DNA from: an uncultured Collinsella sp.
GTDB taxonomy: Bacteria > Actinomycetota > Coriobacteriia > Coriobacteriales > Coriobacteriaceae
Direction of reading: 5' to 3'
DNA length: 14,887 nucleotides
Assembly: GCA_937950415.1 (NCBI GenBank)
Contig: CALFDL010000308.1
Location: 1-14,887 of the forward strand
Part shown: in pieces, positions 5,757 to 12,677 of the stretch
Position numbering within the stretch: the first letter of the stretch is position 1
Layout: each line of letters opens with the position of its first letter
Notes under the pieces: model-generated
The model's input: only the letters and a program-made list of their open reading frames with translations
The model's database searches: none
Told to the model about the DNA's origin: nothing
Translations under genes and position numbers: made by a program

Positions 5757-6056
5757 TGCAATCCGGCTGGAATATGCTGACAGGCTTCGTCTCAACTACG
5801 GAAGCCATGTGGCGTTCGGTTTAGAGCATGGCATTAAAAGATGCGGCTTGCAGACGGCGAGTTCGAATAGGAAAGGAGTTCAACTGATGATTCACTGACG
5901 ACAAGGGATGCTGCCGATTGGAGCATGATCTGTGCGTACCTTCGACTTGATGATGAGGGAAGAAAACGCGTCATCGAAGAGATTGAATATCAGACATCGA
6001 GAATGATGAAAGAGCGTGAAGAGGAAAGACGTGCATGGCTTTCTAAAGATATTTAG
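5757..6056 (+). pseudogene. Broken small gene with a regulator-like C-terminus
   Basis: Two overlapping frames together look like one gene. Frame A runs from 5757 to a TGA at 5896-5898 (RLRLNYGSHVAFGLEHGIK ... QLMIH). Frame B is open from 5871 to TAG 6054-6056 and ends in DWSMICAYLRLDDEGRKRV followed by a charged helix. The LDDEGRKRV segment resembles the C-terminal tail of many HTH-type regulators. A strong ribosome site (AAAGGAG, 5872-5878) sits 8 bases before ATG 5887, yet that ATG lies in frame A and reads only Met-Ile-His-stop. One base would have to be regained after 5894 to join it to frame B. The only ATG in frame B is at 5925 (43 residues), with poor spacing to GGAG. I read it as a frameshifted remnant, or a sequencing indel. 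Confidence 0.45.
5872..5878 (+). promoter_or_regulatory. Ribosome binding site serving a truncated start
   Basis: AAAGGAG lies 8 bases from ATG 5887, which is ideal spacing, but the ATG is followed by a stop after three codons. It marks the start of a small gene disrupted by a -1 change, because the frame open downstream is offset by one base. Confidence 0.5.
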
Positions 6057-6107
6057 GGCGGAAAAATGGCCCGGTGTCCGATAAGGAGCCGGGTCATTTT
6101 TCCGCCC
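6056..6107. terminator. Long bidirectional hairpin terminator
   Basis: GGGCGGAAAAATGGCCCGG (6056-6074) pairs with CCGGGTCATTTTTCCGCCC (6089-6107) over 19 base pairs with one G-U, around a 14-base loop. The A and T tracts lie inside the stem, so the inner GC stem followed by ATTTTT can end transcription on either strand. The left arm starts on the last base of the stop codon at 6054-6056. It separates the small-protein operon from promoter P4. Confidence 0.85.
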
Positions 6108-6124
6108 TGGTAAGTAGCACCGTT

Positions 6125-6145
6125 GTATTGTGGTATCATCGTATC
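6125..6145 (+). promoter_or_regulatory. Extended -10 promoter P4 (before the ASCH operon)
   Basis: GTATTGTGGTATCAT with -10 hexamer TATCAT at 6134-6139. The TGTGGTAT core is the same as in the other elements, and the -10 deviates by one base. It lies 18 bases after the terminator and 32 bases before the ATG at 6171. Confidence 0.72.
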
Positions 6146-6170
6146 AGCAAATGCAAAAAAGGAGGAACGA

Positions 6171-6596
6171 ATGGGCTTAAATGGGCTTTCGAAAGAATAT
6201 ATCCTGATGTCAATCAAGCCGCATTATGCAGACCTGATATATACCGAAAGGAAGCGCTTCGAATACCGCAAGAGGGCTCCAAAGCTGGTTGACTTGCCGA
6301 TCCTCCTATATGAGACGGCGCCGGTCCAGAAAGTGACAGGTATTATCGCCGATTGGTTGATACTACAGGCGTCTCCAGAGGCCGTGTGGACGTATTCGAA
6401 GACCCATAGCGGCTTGACGGCTGACAGGTTCTTTGGATATTACGAAGGGTGCGATAAGGCCGTTGCCATCCGTATCTATTCAGTTGTTCCGTTCAAGGAT
6501 TCGCTTGAGCTGCAAACCTTGAATCCTGAACTGAAACGTCCGCCCCAATCGTTTTGCTATGTACAATCCGAACTCGACTTGCCGATGAAAGGATGA
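6171..6596 (+). CDS. ASCH-domain (PUA-like fold) protein
   Basis: This 141-residue protein matches the ASCH layout: an N-terminal beta strand and helix, ILMSIKPHYADLIYTERKRFEYRKR, carrying the conserved charged cluster after the helix (about residues 26-35), then LLYETAPVQKVTGIIADWLI and a C-terminal strand. ASCH domains are related to the RNA-binding PUA fold and are common in phages and plasmids; some act on RNA or modified nucleosides, but this one is unassigned. ATG 6171 is chosen for the AAAGGAGG ribosome site at 6158-6165. The frame continues upstream to 6123 but that is promoter sequence. First gene of a three-gene operon with the next ATG three bases after its stop. Confidence 0.78.
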   Translation: MGLNGLSKEYILMSIKPHYADLIYTERKRFEYRKRAPKLVDLPILLYETAPVQKVTGIIADWLILQASPEAVWTYSKTHSGLTADRFFGYYEGCDKAVAIRIYSVVPFKDSLELQTLNPELKRPPQSFCYVQSELDLPMKG

Positions 6597-6599
6597 GCT

Positions 6600-6833
6600 A
6601 TGGTTTCCGATGATGATCTTCACGCTTCAGTCAGTGGATTTCAAAAAGAACAGGCACGGAAGAAAAAGGTCTGCAGTCTGTGTGCGCACTGCATACAGAA
6701 CCCCCATGTTCGCGACAAACGTCATAGACCGGAGGACACCCAGATTCAATATCTGTGCGTCAGGCGCGGAGAGGAACATGCCTTTGAAACCGGACATGGC
6801 AATACATGTAGCTATTGGAAGGAACGGCCGTGA
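6600..6833 (+). CDS. Cysteine-rich small protein
   Basis: This 77-residue protein starts at ATG 6600, six bases after an AAAGGA ribosome site (6588-6593) that overlaps the end of the ASCH gene. It has five cysteines: a CSLCAHC cluster (25, 28, 31), Cys53 in YLCVRRGEE and Cys70 in NTCSYWKER. The pattern C-x2-C-x2-C, then single cysteines and a closing C.YW, is shared by many short phage proteins and suggests metal binding (inference). Its last base pair overlaps the next gene in a GTGA junction. Function unknown. Confidence 0.7.
   Translation: MVSDDDLHASVSGFQKEQARKKKVCSLCAHCIQNPHVRDKRHRPEDTQIQYLCVRRGEEHAFETGHGNTCSYWKERP
6817..6823 (+). promoter_or_regulatory. Ribosome binding site that selects a GTG start
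   Basis: GGAAGGA lies 6 bases before GTG 6830. The upstream TTG at 6815, which is in frame, overlaps this site and is therefore unlikely to be the start. Confidence 0.65.
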
Positions 6834-7042
6834 GCGATATCGACATCTACGCAGGGCTTGGAGGCGGTAAGAAGCGGGTCCGTCGCGATGACGGGAAGAT
6901 CTTCGACAGTATTGCCGCGGCGAGTATGTCTGCCTACGGATATGCGGGGAGTGGGATCAAACGGGCGATTACCACCGGACGCAAGGCGAAAGGGCATCAT
7001 TGGTACTGGGCAGACGAAATTTCAGAAGATTCTCAGAGGTAG
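6830..7042 (+). CDS. Small NUMOD-like DNA-binding protein
   Basis: This 70-residue protein is essentially one DNA-binding module. RVRRDDGKIFDSIAAASMSA, then a short turn, GSGIKRAITTGRKAKGHHWYW, follows the pattern of NUMOD1-type motifs (V....G..F.SI..AA......S.I..AI..G....G..W.Y), which occur in the C-terminal DNA-binding parts of HNH and GIY-YIG homing endonucleases. No nuclease domain is attached here. The start is GTG 6830, and its first bases overlap the stop of the previous gene (GTGA), so the two are translationally coupled. It could be an orphaned targeting domain or a small regulator. Its stop lies 6 bases from promoter P5. Confidence 0.72.
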   Translation: MSDIDIYAGLGGGKKRVRRDDGKIFDSIAAASMSAYGYAGSGIKRAITTGRKAKGHHWYWADEISEDSQR

Positions 7043-7048
7043 TACTCT

Positions 7049-7070
7049 AGTACCGTGGTATACTGATACA
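7049..7070 (+). promoter_or_regulatory. Extended -10 promoter P5 (before the surface protein)
   Basis: AGTACCGTGGTATACT with -10 hexamer TATACT at 7059-7064. TACCGTGGTA at 7051-7060 is an inverted repeat (TACC/GGTA around GT). A second small inverted repeat, GTAT/ATAC, covers the -10. Confidence 0.72.
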
Positions 7071-7104
7071 CGTCAAGAAAACAGGGCGTTACTAAACGAA
7101 ATTG

Positions 7105-7129
7105 GCTGTCATCCGCTATAGTTGACAGC
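7105..7129 (+). promoter_or_regulatory. Hairpin in the 5' leader of the surface protein mRNA
   Basis: GCTGTCA (7105-7111) pairs perfectly with TGACAGC (7123-7129) around an 11-base loop. It lies in the roughly 85-base leader between P5 and ATG 7157 and ends 12 bases before the AAAGGA ribosome site. It may stabilise the mRNA or tune translation (inference). Confidence 0.4.
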
Positions 7130-7156
7130 ACGTTTCGCAGAAAGGACGAAAGATTC

Positions 7157-10100
7157 ATGTACGAGAAGAAGCACGCACTGCCAAACAAAAAGATTCACAC
7201 TCCGAAGGGGATCGCGCGTCTGACCGTCACCGCGGCGACCATGGCCGCCATGACCGGATCGAGCCTCATCTCACCGTTCACGGCATTCGCCCAGACCGGT
7301 GACGGGGGTACGCAGCACCCCGCCGTGATGTCGCCGATCGCCGCCCACGCCGGCGCGGCATCCGGTACCGGCGCGAAATCCGCCGCACAGACCATCGCGG
7401 ACCTGCAGAAGGCAGTCGACGAGGCGAAGGCGAAGGAGGACGCCGCCAAGGCATCCTACGATGAGGCCGCCGGTCCCTACAACGAGGCGGCTTCCGCCCG
7501 CGACCAGGCCAAGGCATCCTACGATTCGGCAGTCAGCGCCGGCACGGCAGCCGACCGAGCGGCAATGGACGAGTACGCCCGTCAGGTCGCAGAGGGCAAG
7601 GACGCCGCCGATGCCGCCGGCAAGGACCTCGAGCAGGCGAAGGCGGGTCTCGCAGACGCCAAGGCGGATGCGTCCGAGAAGGACGAAGCGTACCAGTCCG
7701 CCATCAAGGCGGCCCAGGACGCTCAGGACGCCCTCGATAAAGCCAAGGCCGATGCCGTAGGCGCCACCCCGGAGGCTATCCGTGCCGCCGAGCAGGCCGT
7801 GCGCGACGCCACGGATGCCGTGAGCAGGGCACAGGCCGAACTCGACAACGCCAACGCGACGCTTGCCGATGCCCAGTCCAAGCTGGTTGCGGCCCAGTCT
7901 GCAAAGGATTCCGCCGATTCCGTTCTCGCCGCAGCCCAGCAGAACAAGGACACGGCGGATGCGAAGGCCGCAGCCGCCAGCGCCGCCTACGAGAAGGCGA
8001 AAGCAGACCTCGCCGCAGCGGAGGCCGGTGCGAGCGGTCCAGAGTATGATGCGGCAAAACAGAAGGTCGCGGACGCGGAGGCAGCCCTCGCTGCCGCACA
8101 AGCGACACAGTCCCAGTGCGAGTCCGAGCTCGAGCAGGCGCAGTCCGCTGCAGCAACGGCACAGACCGAACTGAATGATGCTCAGGCGTCCCTCTCCGCG
8201 AAGCAGCAGGCCGCGACCGATGCCGAATCCGGCGTGAACGCCGCCCAGTCCGCACTCGATGCCGCGAACGCCGACCTCGATGCCGCCAAGCAGGCGAACG
8301 TCGACGCCATCGCCAAGCTGGATGCAGCGAAGCAGGCTGTCAAGGACGCCGAGTCCGCCAAGGCAGCCGCCGACGTAGAGCTCGCGAACGCCAAGGCCGC
8401 AAAGGACACCGCAGACGCCGCCGTGACCGCCGCGCAGCAGAAGGTCGACGAGGCACAGGCGAAACTCGATTCCGCCGACGCGCAACTTAAGCAGGGAGCC
8501 ATCGGCTTCTTCCGTGCCATGGGTGCCGATTCAGCCATCGAGATCATCCAGAACTGCACGTACAAGGACTACACCGAGATCGGAAACAGTCTCGACGCAA
8601 CGGGCCTTGAAAACATGCTTTCGTCCATCACGGTCATGAAGAACGTGAACGCCTACCGTAAGTCCGTCGGCCTTTCCGAGCTTGAGGTAAGCTATAAGCT
8701 CATTGCGGCAGCGATTGCAGATGCAAACTATTCGACGAAAAATGTAGAGCATGCCCAGCAGTTCGATGTCGGTGAAAACCTTGCCTGGAGCTATCGCGAC
8801 CCCTGCAAGGCCTGGATCTATCAGGAAAAGGATCTGTTTGACAAGACTGCAGCTTCCCTTGGTGCGACGAATCTTTCCGGAAAGGACGCCTACGACTTCT
8901 GGTATGCCAACCAGGACAAGTTCGATTACTACCGTATCGGTCATTACATGAACATCATCAACCCTGACTATGCTGTCATGGGATGCGGTCTGAACGATGA
9001 CACCCGTTTGACGTTCTCGCTCACGCTGCAATACGGCGGTTGGGCCGGTTCGGGCTGGAATACCGGAGCCATCTCCGTCGACGAGTACGAGCAAAAGCTG
9101 ACCTCCTATATCAACGGTCTCAAGAACGCCAAGAGCGCACTCGACGCGGTCAAGGCCGATCTCGCATCCAAGCAGCAGGCAGCCGCCGGCGCCGCTACAA
9201 CCGTCCAGCAGAAGCAGGACGCAGCGGATTCCGCACAGGCAGATGTCGATGCCGCAAAGCAGGGTGTTGCCGATGCCCAGCGTGCCGTCGATGCCGCCAA
9301 GGTTGATGTCGCCGCCAAGCAGCAGGGCGTCACGGATGCCCAGACCGAGCTTGATGCGGCGAAATCGGACCTCGATGCCGCCAACGCGGCAGTCGATACG
9401 GCAAAGTCGACCGTCCAGCAGAAACAGGTCGCCTTTGATGCCGCCAACGCAGCCGTAACGGCCGCACAGACCAAGCTGGATTCCGCCAAGGCGGACACCG
9501 AGGCCAAGCAGCAGGACGTCATGGATGCGAACGCCGATCTCGCGAAGTTCTTCCAGGACGTCGCCGACGCCAAGAAGGCGCTCGATACAGCAAAGAGCGT
9601 CCATGACTCGGCGGTAGCCGATCAGGTCGAGAAGGCGACCGTCCTCGCCGCCGCCGAGCAAAAGGCGGACGCCACCGCACGCGCCCTCGCGGATGCCCAG
9701 CATGCCGTCGATGCCGCAAAGGCCGACACCGGCGTTGCCGCCGACAGGCTTACCGGCTCCCAGACCGATCTCGATGACGCACAGTCGAACCTCGACATCC
9801 TCACCGATCTTGCCGCGAAGCTCGCAGAGGCACAGCAGCGCGAGCAGGATGCAGTAAAGGCCGTCAATGACACCAAGGTCGCCCTCGATGCCGCGAAGGC
9901 GGATGCCATCGCCGCCGAGTCCCTGGTCTCTGCCGCCGAACAGGCAAAGGCGCAGGCAGACGCCAAGTTGTCGAAGCTGAACTCCATCGATGCCGGCGCG
10001 GCGATCGCTTCCGGCCATGATGTGAACGCGGATGACGCCCTCAACGCGCTTTTCGCCGCAGCAGTCGAGGCACGTGCCAAGGTCGCTCCTGCCAAGGCCA

Positions 10101-10429
10101 TCCTGGACGAGAAGCAGGCCGCGGTGGACGGGCTCCAGTCCGGCTATGATGCGGCACTCGCCGCCTACGAGCAGGCGAAGTCCGACCGCATCGCAGCGGA
10201 GCAGAAGCTTTCCGATGAGATTGCACGACAGGAGGCAGAGGAGGCGGCAAAGCAGCAGGCGGCATACACCCCGAAGCACCTCGCCGGCACGGATACCGCC
10301 CAGGTCGGCAGCCTCGCCCAGACCGGCGACCGCGCGGGACTCATCGGCGAGACGTTCGCCATCGGCGGTACCGTCCTCGTGGCGGCCGGCGTCTTCCTCG
10401 ACCGGAAGAAGCGCCGCGAGCAGATGTAG
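7157..10429 (+). CDS. Wall-anchored coiled-coil surface protein with central CAP domain (PrgA/Sec10-like layout)
   Basis: This 1090-residue exported protein has, in order: a positive N-terminus and hydrophobic signal peptide (1-45, cut likely after AFA); an Ala/Lys/Asp/Gln-rich coiled coil (about 75-445); a globular CAP/SCP domain (about 455-640) with VNAYRKSVGLSELE, HAQQFDVGENLAW and GHYMNIINPDYAVMGCGL; a second coiled coil (about 645-1025); and a sorting signal LAQTG (1053-1057), a hydrophobic span and a charged RKKRR tail. The LAxTG form fits actinobacterial sortases. A CAP-type domain set between long coiled coils and anchored to the wall is the architecture of PrgA/Sec10 surface-exclusion proteins of conjugative plasmids, which block redundant transfer between donors. 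That role is inference from architecture, and adhesion is an alternative. AAAGGA at 7141-7146 supports ATG 7157. It is a single unit between P5 and a terminator, and a likely substrate of the signal peptidase at 3038. Confidence 0.85.
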   Translation: MYEKKHALPNKKIHTPKGIARLTVTAATMAAMTGSSLISPFTAFAQTGDGGTQHPAVMSPIAAHAGAASGTGAKSAAQTIADLQKAVDEAKAKEDAAKASYDEAAGPYNEAASARDQAKASYDSAVSAGTAADRAAMDEYARQVAEGKDAADAAGKDLEQAKAGLADAKADASEKDEAYQSAIKAAQDAQDALDKAKADAVGATPEAIRAAEQAVRDATDAVSRAQAELDNANATLADAQSKLVAAQSAKDSADSVLAAAQQNKDTADAKAAAASAAYEKAKADLAAAEAGASGPEYDAAKQKVADAEAALAAAQATQSQCESELEQAQSAAATAQTELNDAQASLSAKQQAATDAESGVNAAQSALDAANADLDAAKQANVDAIAKLDAAKQAVKDAESAKAAADVELANAKAAKDTADAAVTAAQQKVDEAQAKLDSADAQLKQGAIGFFRAMGADSAIEIIQNCTYKDYTEIGNSLDATGLENMLSSITVMKNVNAYRKSVGLSELEVSYKLIAAAIADANYSTKNVEHAQQFDVGENLAWSYRDPCKAWIYQEKDLFDKTAASLGATNLSGKDAYDFWYANQDKFDYYRIGHYMNIINPDYAVMGCGLNDDTRLTFSLTLQYGGWAGSGWNTGAISVDEYEQKLTSYINGLKNAKSALDAVKADLASKQQAAAGAATTVQQKQDAADSAQADVDAAKQGVADAQRAVDAAKVDVAAKQQGVTDAQTELDAAKSDLDAANAAVDTAKSTVQQKQVAFDAANAAVTAAQTKLDSAKADTEAKQQDVMDANADLAKFFQDVADAKKALDTAKSVHDSAVADQVEKATVLAAAEQKADATARALADAQHAVDAAKADTGVAADRLTGSQTDLDDAQSNLDILTDLAAKLAEAQQREQDAVKAVNDTKVALDAAKADAIAAESLVSAAEQAKAQADAKLSKLNSIDAGAAIASGHDVNADDALNALFAAAVEARAKVAPAKAILDEKQAAVDGLQSGYDAALAAYEQAKSDRIAAEQKLSDEIARQEAEEAAKQQAAYTPKHLAGTDTAQVGSLAQTGDRAGLIGETFAIGGTVLVAAGVFLDRKKRREQM

Positions 10430-10451
10430 TGCAAATCGCATAACGACTCGG

Positions 10452-10485
10452 AAAGGGGAATCCCGCAAAAGGGATTCCCCTTTTT
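10452..10485 (+). terminator. Rho-independent terminator after the surface protein
   Basis: AAAGGGGAATCCC (10452-10464) pairs with GGGATTCCCCTTT (10471-10483) around GCAAAA, followed by a T-run to 10485. It lies 23 bases after the stop codon. Confidence 0.95.
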
Positions 10486-10570
10486 CGTCTCGCCAGCCAC
10501 GGTTTGCGTCTTAACCGTCCATTTCCCAGCTTCCGCAGCGCCCTTAAAATCATACGGTTTACCTGCGTCG

Positions 10571-10613
10571 TTGGGACAATTGACGATGATTTATTGGGAC
10601 GATTGACGGTAAT
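10571..10613. repeat. Tandem 20-bp direct repeat
   Basis: TTGGGACAATTGACGATGAT (10571-10590) recurs as TTGGGACGATTGACGGTAAT (10594-10613), 17 of 20 bases identical with a 23-bp period. A third partial copy, TGACGAT, follows at 10620. Repeats of this kind occur at the ends of some insertion sequences (IS21-type ends are one example) and as protein-binding iterons. No transposase is visible beside them. Confidence 0.6.
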
Positions 10614-10679
10614 CTGTGGTGACGATTTTTCCTTATCCGCAGATGAGCGAAGCAGGCAATAAAATATCGAAAATGAGAA

Positions 10680-10704
10680 CCTATGGGTTCTTTCAACTCA
10701 TAGG
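10680..10704 (+). other. Stem-loop of unknown function
   Basis: CCTATGGGT (10680-10688) pairs with ACTCATAGG (10696-10704) with one mismatch, around TCTTTCA. No T-run follows, so it is not a clear terminator. Confidence 0.35.
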
Positions 10705-10823
10705 CTAAACCGCCATTCAGAGCTTGAACTTCGCTTTTTCTGGCACACAGACAAACGAGGCTTTCGTTCTGGTTATCGACGTCCCGGTGCCGACGCAGGG
10801 CTTTTTTAAGTACAAACAGTATG

Positions 10824-10843
10824 GTATTATGGTATAATCTTAC
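10824..10843 (+). promoter_or_regulatory. Extended -10 promoter P6 (before the helicase-dUTPase operon)
   Basis: GTATTATGGTATAAT with a perfect TATAAT at 10833-10838 and the TGG extension. It varies most from the family consensus upstream of the -10 (TATTAT for TACTGT). No -35 match is seen. ATG 10886 lies 47 bases downstream. Confidence 0.75.
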
Positions 10844-10885
10844 TACATCAAAAAGACCGACGTACAAAAGGGGAAAGTGATACCG

Positions 10886-11164
10886 ATGTTCGAGTATGAG
10901 CAGGAGACCTACGGCAGCAAGGGCCGTGAGAGGATCCGTGCGGCGGCGATGGCCCACACGGGAAAGAAAGGGAAGGTCCTTCTTCCTCCGACGCGCCGCC
11001 AGAAGGCTGAAGGTCTCGATAAGGTTGAGGTTGATGTCTGCTTTGAGTCGGCGAGCAGTAATTTTCTGGTCTGTTCGACGTTGCCGACGCGTAGGAACAA
11101 ACAGCATCGCATCACCGTGACGTATGCGCAGATCGCCAGTGGGGAAGTGGAAGTGAAATGGTAA
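10886..11164 (+). CDS. Small basic protein of unknown function, helicase operon
   Basis: This 92-residue protein precedes the helicase and overlaps its start by seven bases (ATGGTAA). ATG 10886 is chosen with the ribosome site AAAAGGGG at 10866-10873. A GTG at 10877 is in frame but too close to that site. The N-terminal half is basic and helical (RERIRAAAMAHTGKKGKV, PTRRQKAEG). The C-terminal half alternates like beta strands (VEVDVCFESASSNFLVC, HRITVTYAQI). I recognise no family. The tight overlap suggests that it works with the helicase, for example as an accessory or nucleic-acid-binding protein (inference). Confidence 0.72.
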   Translation: MFEYEQETYGSKGRERIRAAAMAHTGKKGKVLLPPTRRQKAEGLDKVEVDVCFESASSNFLVCSTLPTRRNKQHRITVTYAQIASGEVEVKW

Positions 11165-12663
11165 TCGATGAGACTGAGCTGGAGGGTCTGACCGAAGACC
11201 AGCGGGACGCCTACATTGCCCTGAAGGAGGGGCGTAACGTCTTCCTTTCCGGTAACGCCGGCACAGGCAAGAGCTATGTGCTCAACCGGTTCATCGATGA
11301 CCTTGAGGCCCGTAGCGTTCCCTACACGGCGATGGCGCCGACGGGTATCGCGGCGCTCAACATGCACAATGGCTCGACCATCCACCGTACTCTTCAGGTG
11401 AGCGCCGGTGTATGCAACCCGTCCGAGAAGATTCGTCCCCGCAAGGTCCTGACGGTCGCGGAGGTCATCATCATCGATGAGATCTCGATGTGCCGCATCG
11501 ACCTTTTCGATTACGTCATGCGCATGATCTCTGATGCCCAGGTCTCGTCCGGGCGAAAGCAGGTCGTGCTCGTCGGTGATTTCTTCCAGCTTCCCCCGGT
11601 CATCACGGAAGATGACCGTGCAATCCTCATGAAGCTGTACCCCGGCAATTTCGAGGGTTGGGCGTTTGAATCCGATTACTGGGATGGGTTCGACTTCGAG
11701 CCGCACATCCTGAAGAAGGTCGTGCGCCAGGACGATCCGGAGTACATCGGGAACCTGAATCTCGCGCGTAACGGCGACGAGTCATGCATCCCGTATTTCA
11801 ACGAGCATTCCGTATCGGATCGCAAATACGCGCCCAAGGATGCCCTGTTCCTATGCTCGAACAACAGGCTTGCATCGAATATCAATACGGAGAGCGTGTC
11901 GGAGCTGAGCGGGAAGAAATACACCTATCAGGCCAGCGCGACGGGAAAGGTGAACAAGGGGGATCGCGCGGCCGACGATAAGATCACCCTATGCGCCGGT
12001 GCCCGCGTCATGTCGCTCGTCAACGACCCCGAGGGTAAATATGTCAACGGCTCGCAGGGCACGGTCGTGAAATGCACCAAGACGAGCGTGACGGTCGCCT
12101 TTGATGCCAATCCTGACGAGCCGGTGAAGATTGAGGCTCACACGTGGAAGATCCTCAAATCGGTTGTCGAGGAGTTCGTCGACCCGAAGGGCAAAACGAA
12201 AAACAAGGTGACTTCCGACACGGTAGGCGAGTTCACGCAGATCCCCCTCAAGCTTGCTTACGCCATCACCATCCATAAGTCCCAGGGTCTTACCTTCGAT
12301 CGCTGCACCGTCCACACGAAAACCTTCGCCGCCGGGCAGCTCTACGTCGGTCTGTCCCGTTGCTCCAACATCGAGGGGCTTACCATCTTCCCGAAGATGG
12401 AGAAGAACCGACTCCATGCGAGTCGCGAAGTCATTGACTTCTATGCGCGTATGGAGAAGAAGGCGAGTGAGGGCACAGTCCAATTGGAGTGCCCACAGCG
12501 GTTCAGCGAGCAGGTCAAGGCCTACATCGCCGACCTTCTGGAGAAGGAGAAGGCTGCCGAGAAGCAGGCCGTACCCGCCTGCTCATCTGCAGGGGAGGCT
12601 CTTCCATGGGAGCGCGAAGACGCACCCGGCAGGAACTATCAATCCACGTGGAATCAGTTTTAG
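11158..12663 (+). CDS. PIF1/RecD-like superfamily 1 DNA helicase
   Basis: This 501-residue ATPase has all main SF1 helicase motifs: Walker A GNAGTGKS (32-39), motif Ia APTGIAALNMHNGSTIHR (PIF1-like), Walker B VIIIDEISM (103-111), motif III VGDFFQLPPV (139-148), and the C-terminal TIHKSQGLTFD (371-381) and YVGLSRC (about 396-402) motifs. These features place it with PIF1-like and RecD2-like 5'-to-3' helicases, used by phages and plasmids in replication or recombination. The C-terminal 60 residues are charged and not part of the core. It starts at ATG 11158 inside the end of the preceding gene, with GGAAG as ribosome site, and is followed 14 bases later by dUTPase, so the operon serves element DNA metabolism. 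Confidence 0.92.
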   Translation: MVIDETELEGLTEDQRDAYIALKEGRNVFLSGNAGTGKSYVLNRFIDDLEARSVPYTAMAPTGIAALNMHNGSTIHRTLQVSAGVCNPSEKIRPRKVLTVAEVIIIDEISMCRIDLFDYVMRMISDAQVSSGRKQVVLVGDFFQLPPVITEDDRAILMKLYPGNFEGWAFESDYWDGFDFEPHILKKVVRQDDPEYIGNLNLARNGDESCIPYFNEHSVSDRKYAPKDALFLCSNNRLASNINTESVSELSGKKYTYQASATGKVNKGDRAADDKITLCAGARVMSLVNDPEGKYVNGSQGTVVKCTKTSVTVAFDANPDEPVKIEAHTWKILKSVVEEFVDPKGKTKNKVTSDTVGEFTQIPLKLAYAITIHKSQGLTFDRCTVHTKTFAAGQLYVGLSRCSNIEGLTIFPKMEKNRLHASREVIDFYARMEKKASEGTVQLECPQRFSEQVKAYIADLLEKEKAAEKQAVPACSSAGEALPWEREDAPGRNYQSTWNQF

Positions 12664-12677
12664 GGAAAGGTATTTCA

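Larger units (their letters stand above)
10486..10823. other. Gene-free stretch with short direct repeats and a hairpin
   Basis: No convincing gene is seen on either strand. A long minus-strand frame crosses the region but continues opposite the next gene and lacks protein character. The stretch holds the direct repeats at 10571-10613, a hairpin at 10680-10704 and an AT-rich lead into promoter P6. It may be a remnant of an inserted element. Confidence 0.5.

Noticed and set aside
7271..8485. Long minus-strand frame opposite the surface protein (also 8531-10468)
   Set aside because: It is a shadow of the GC-rich, alanine-rich coiled-coil gene; the translation is Leu/Gly/Arg-rich low complexity without any domain, and no ribosome site or promoter is seen.
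9100..9520. Tandem DNA repeats in the second coil
   Set aside because: The resemblance (GATGCCGCCAA, AAGCAGCAG and similar) comes from heptad coiled-coil coding with few amino acids, not from exact DNA repeat units.
10559..11107. Minus-strand frame across the gap before the helicase operon
   Set aside because: It overlaps the small operon gene and promoter P6 and has no start signal or family features. A transposase fragment was considered because of the repeats but no DDE or IstB-type motif is visible.
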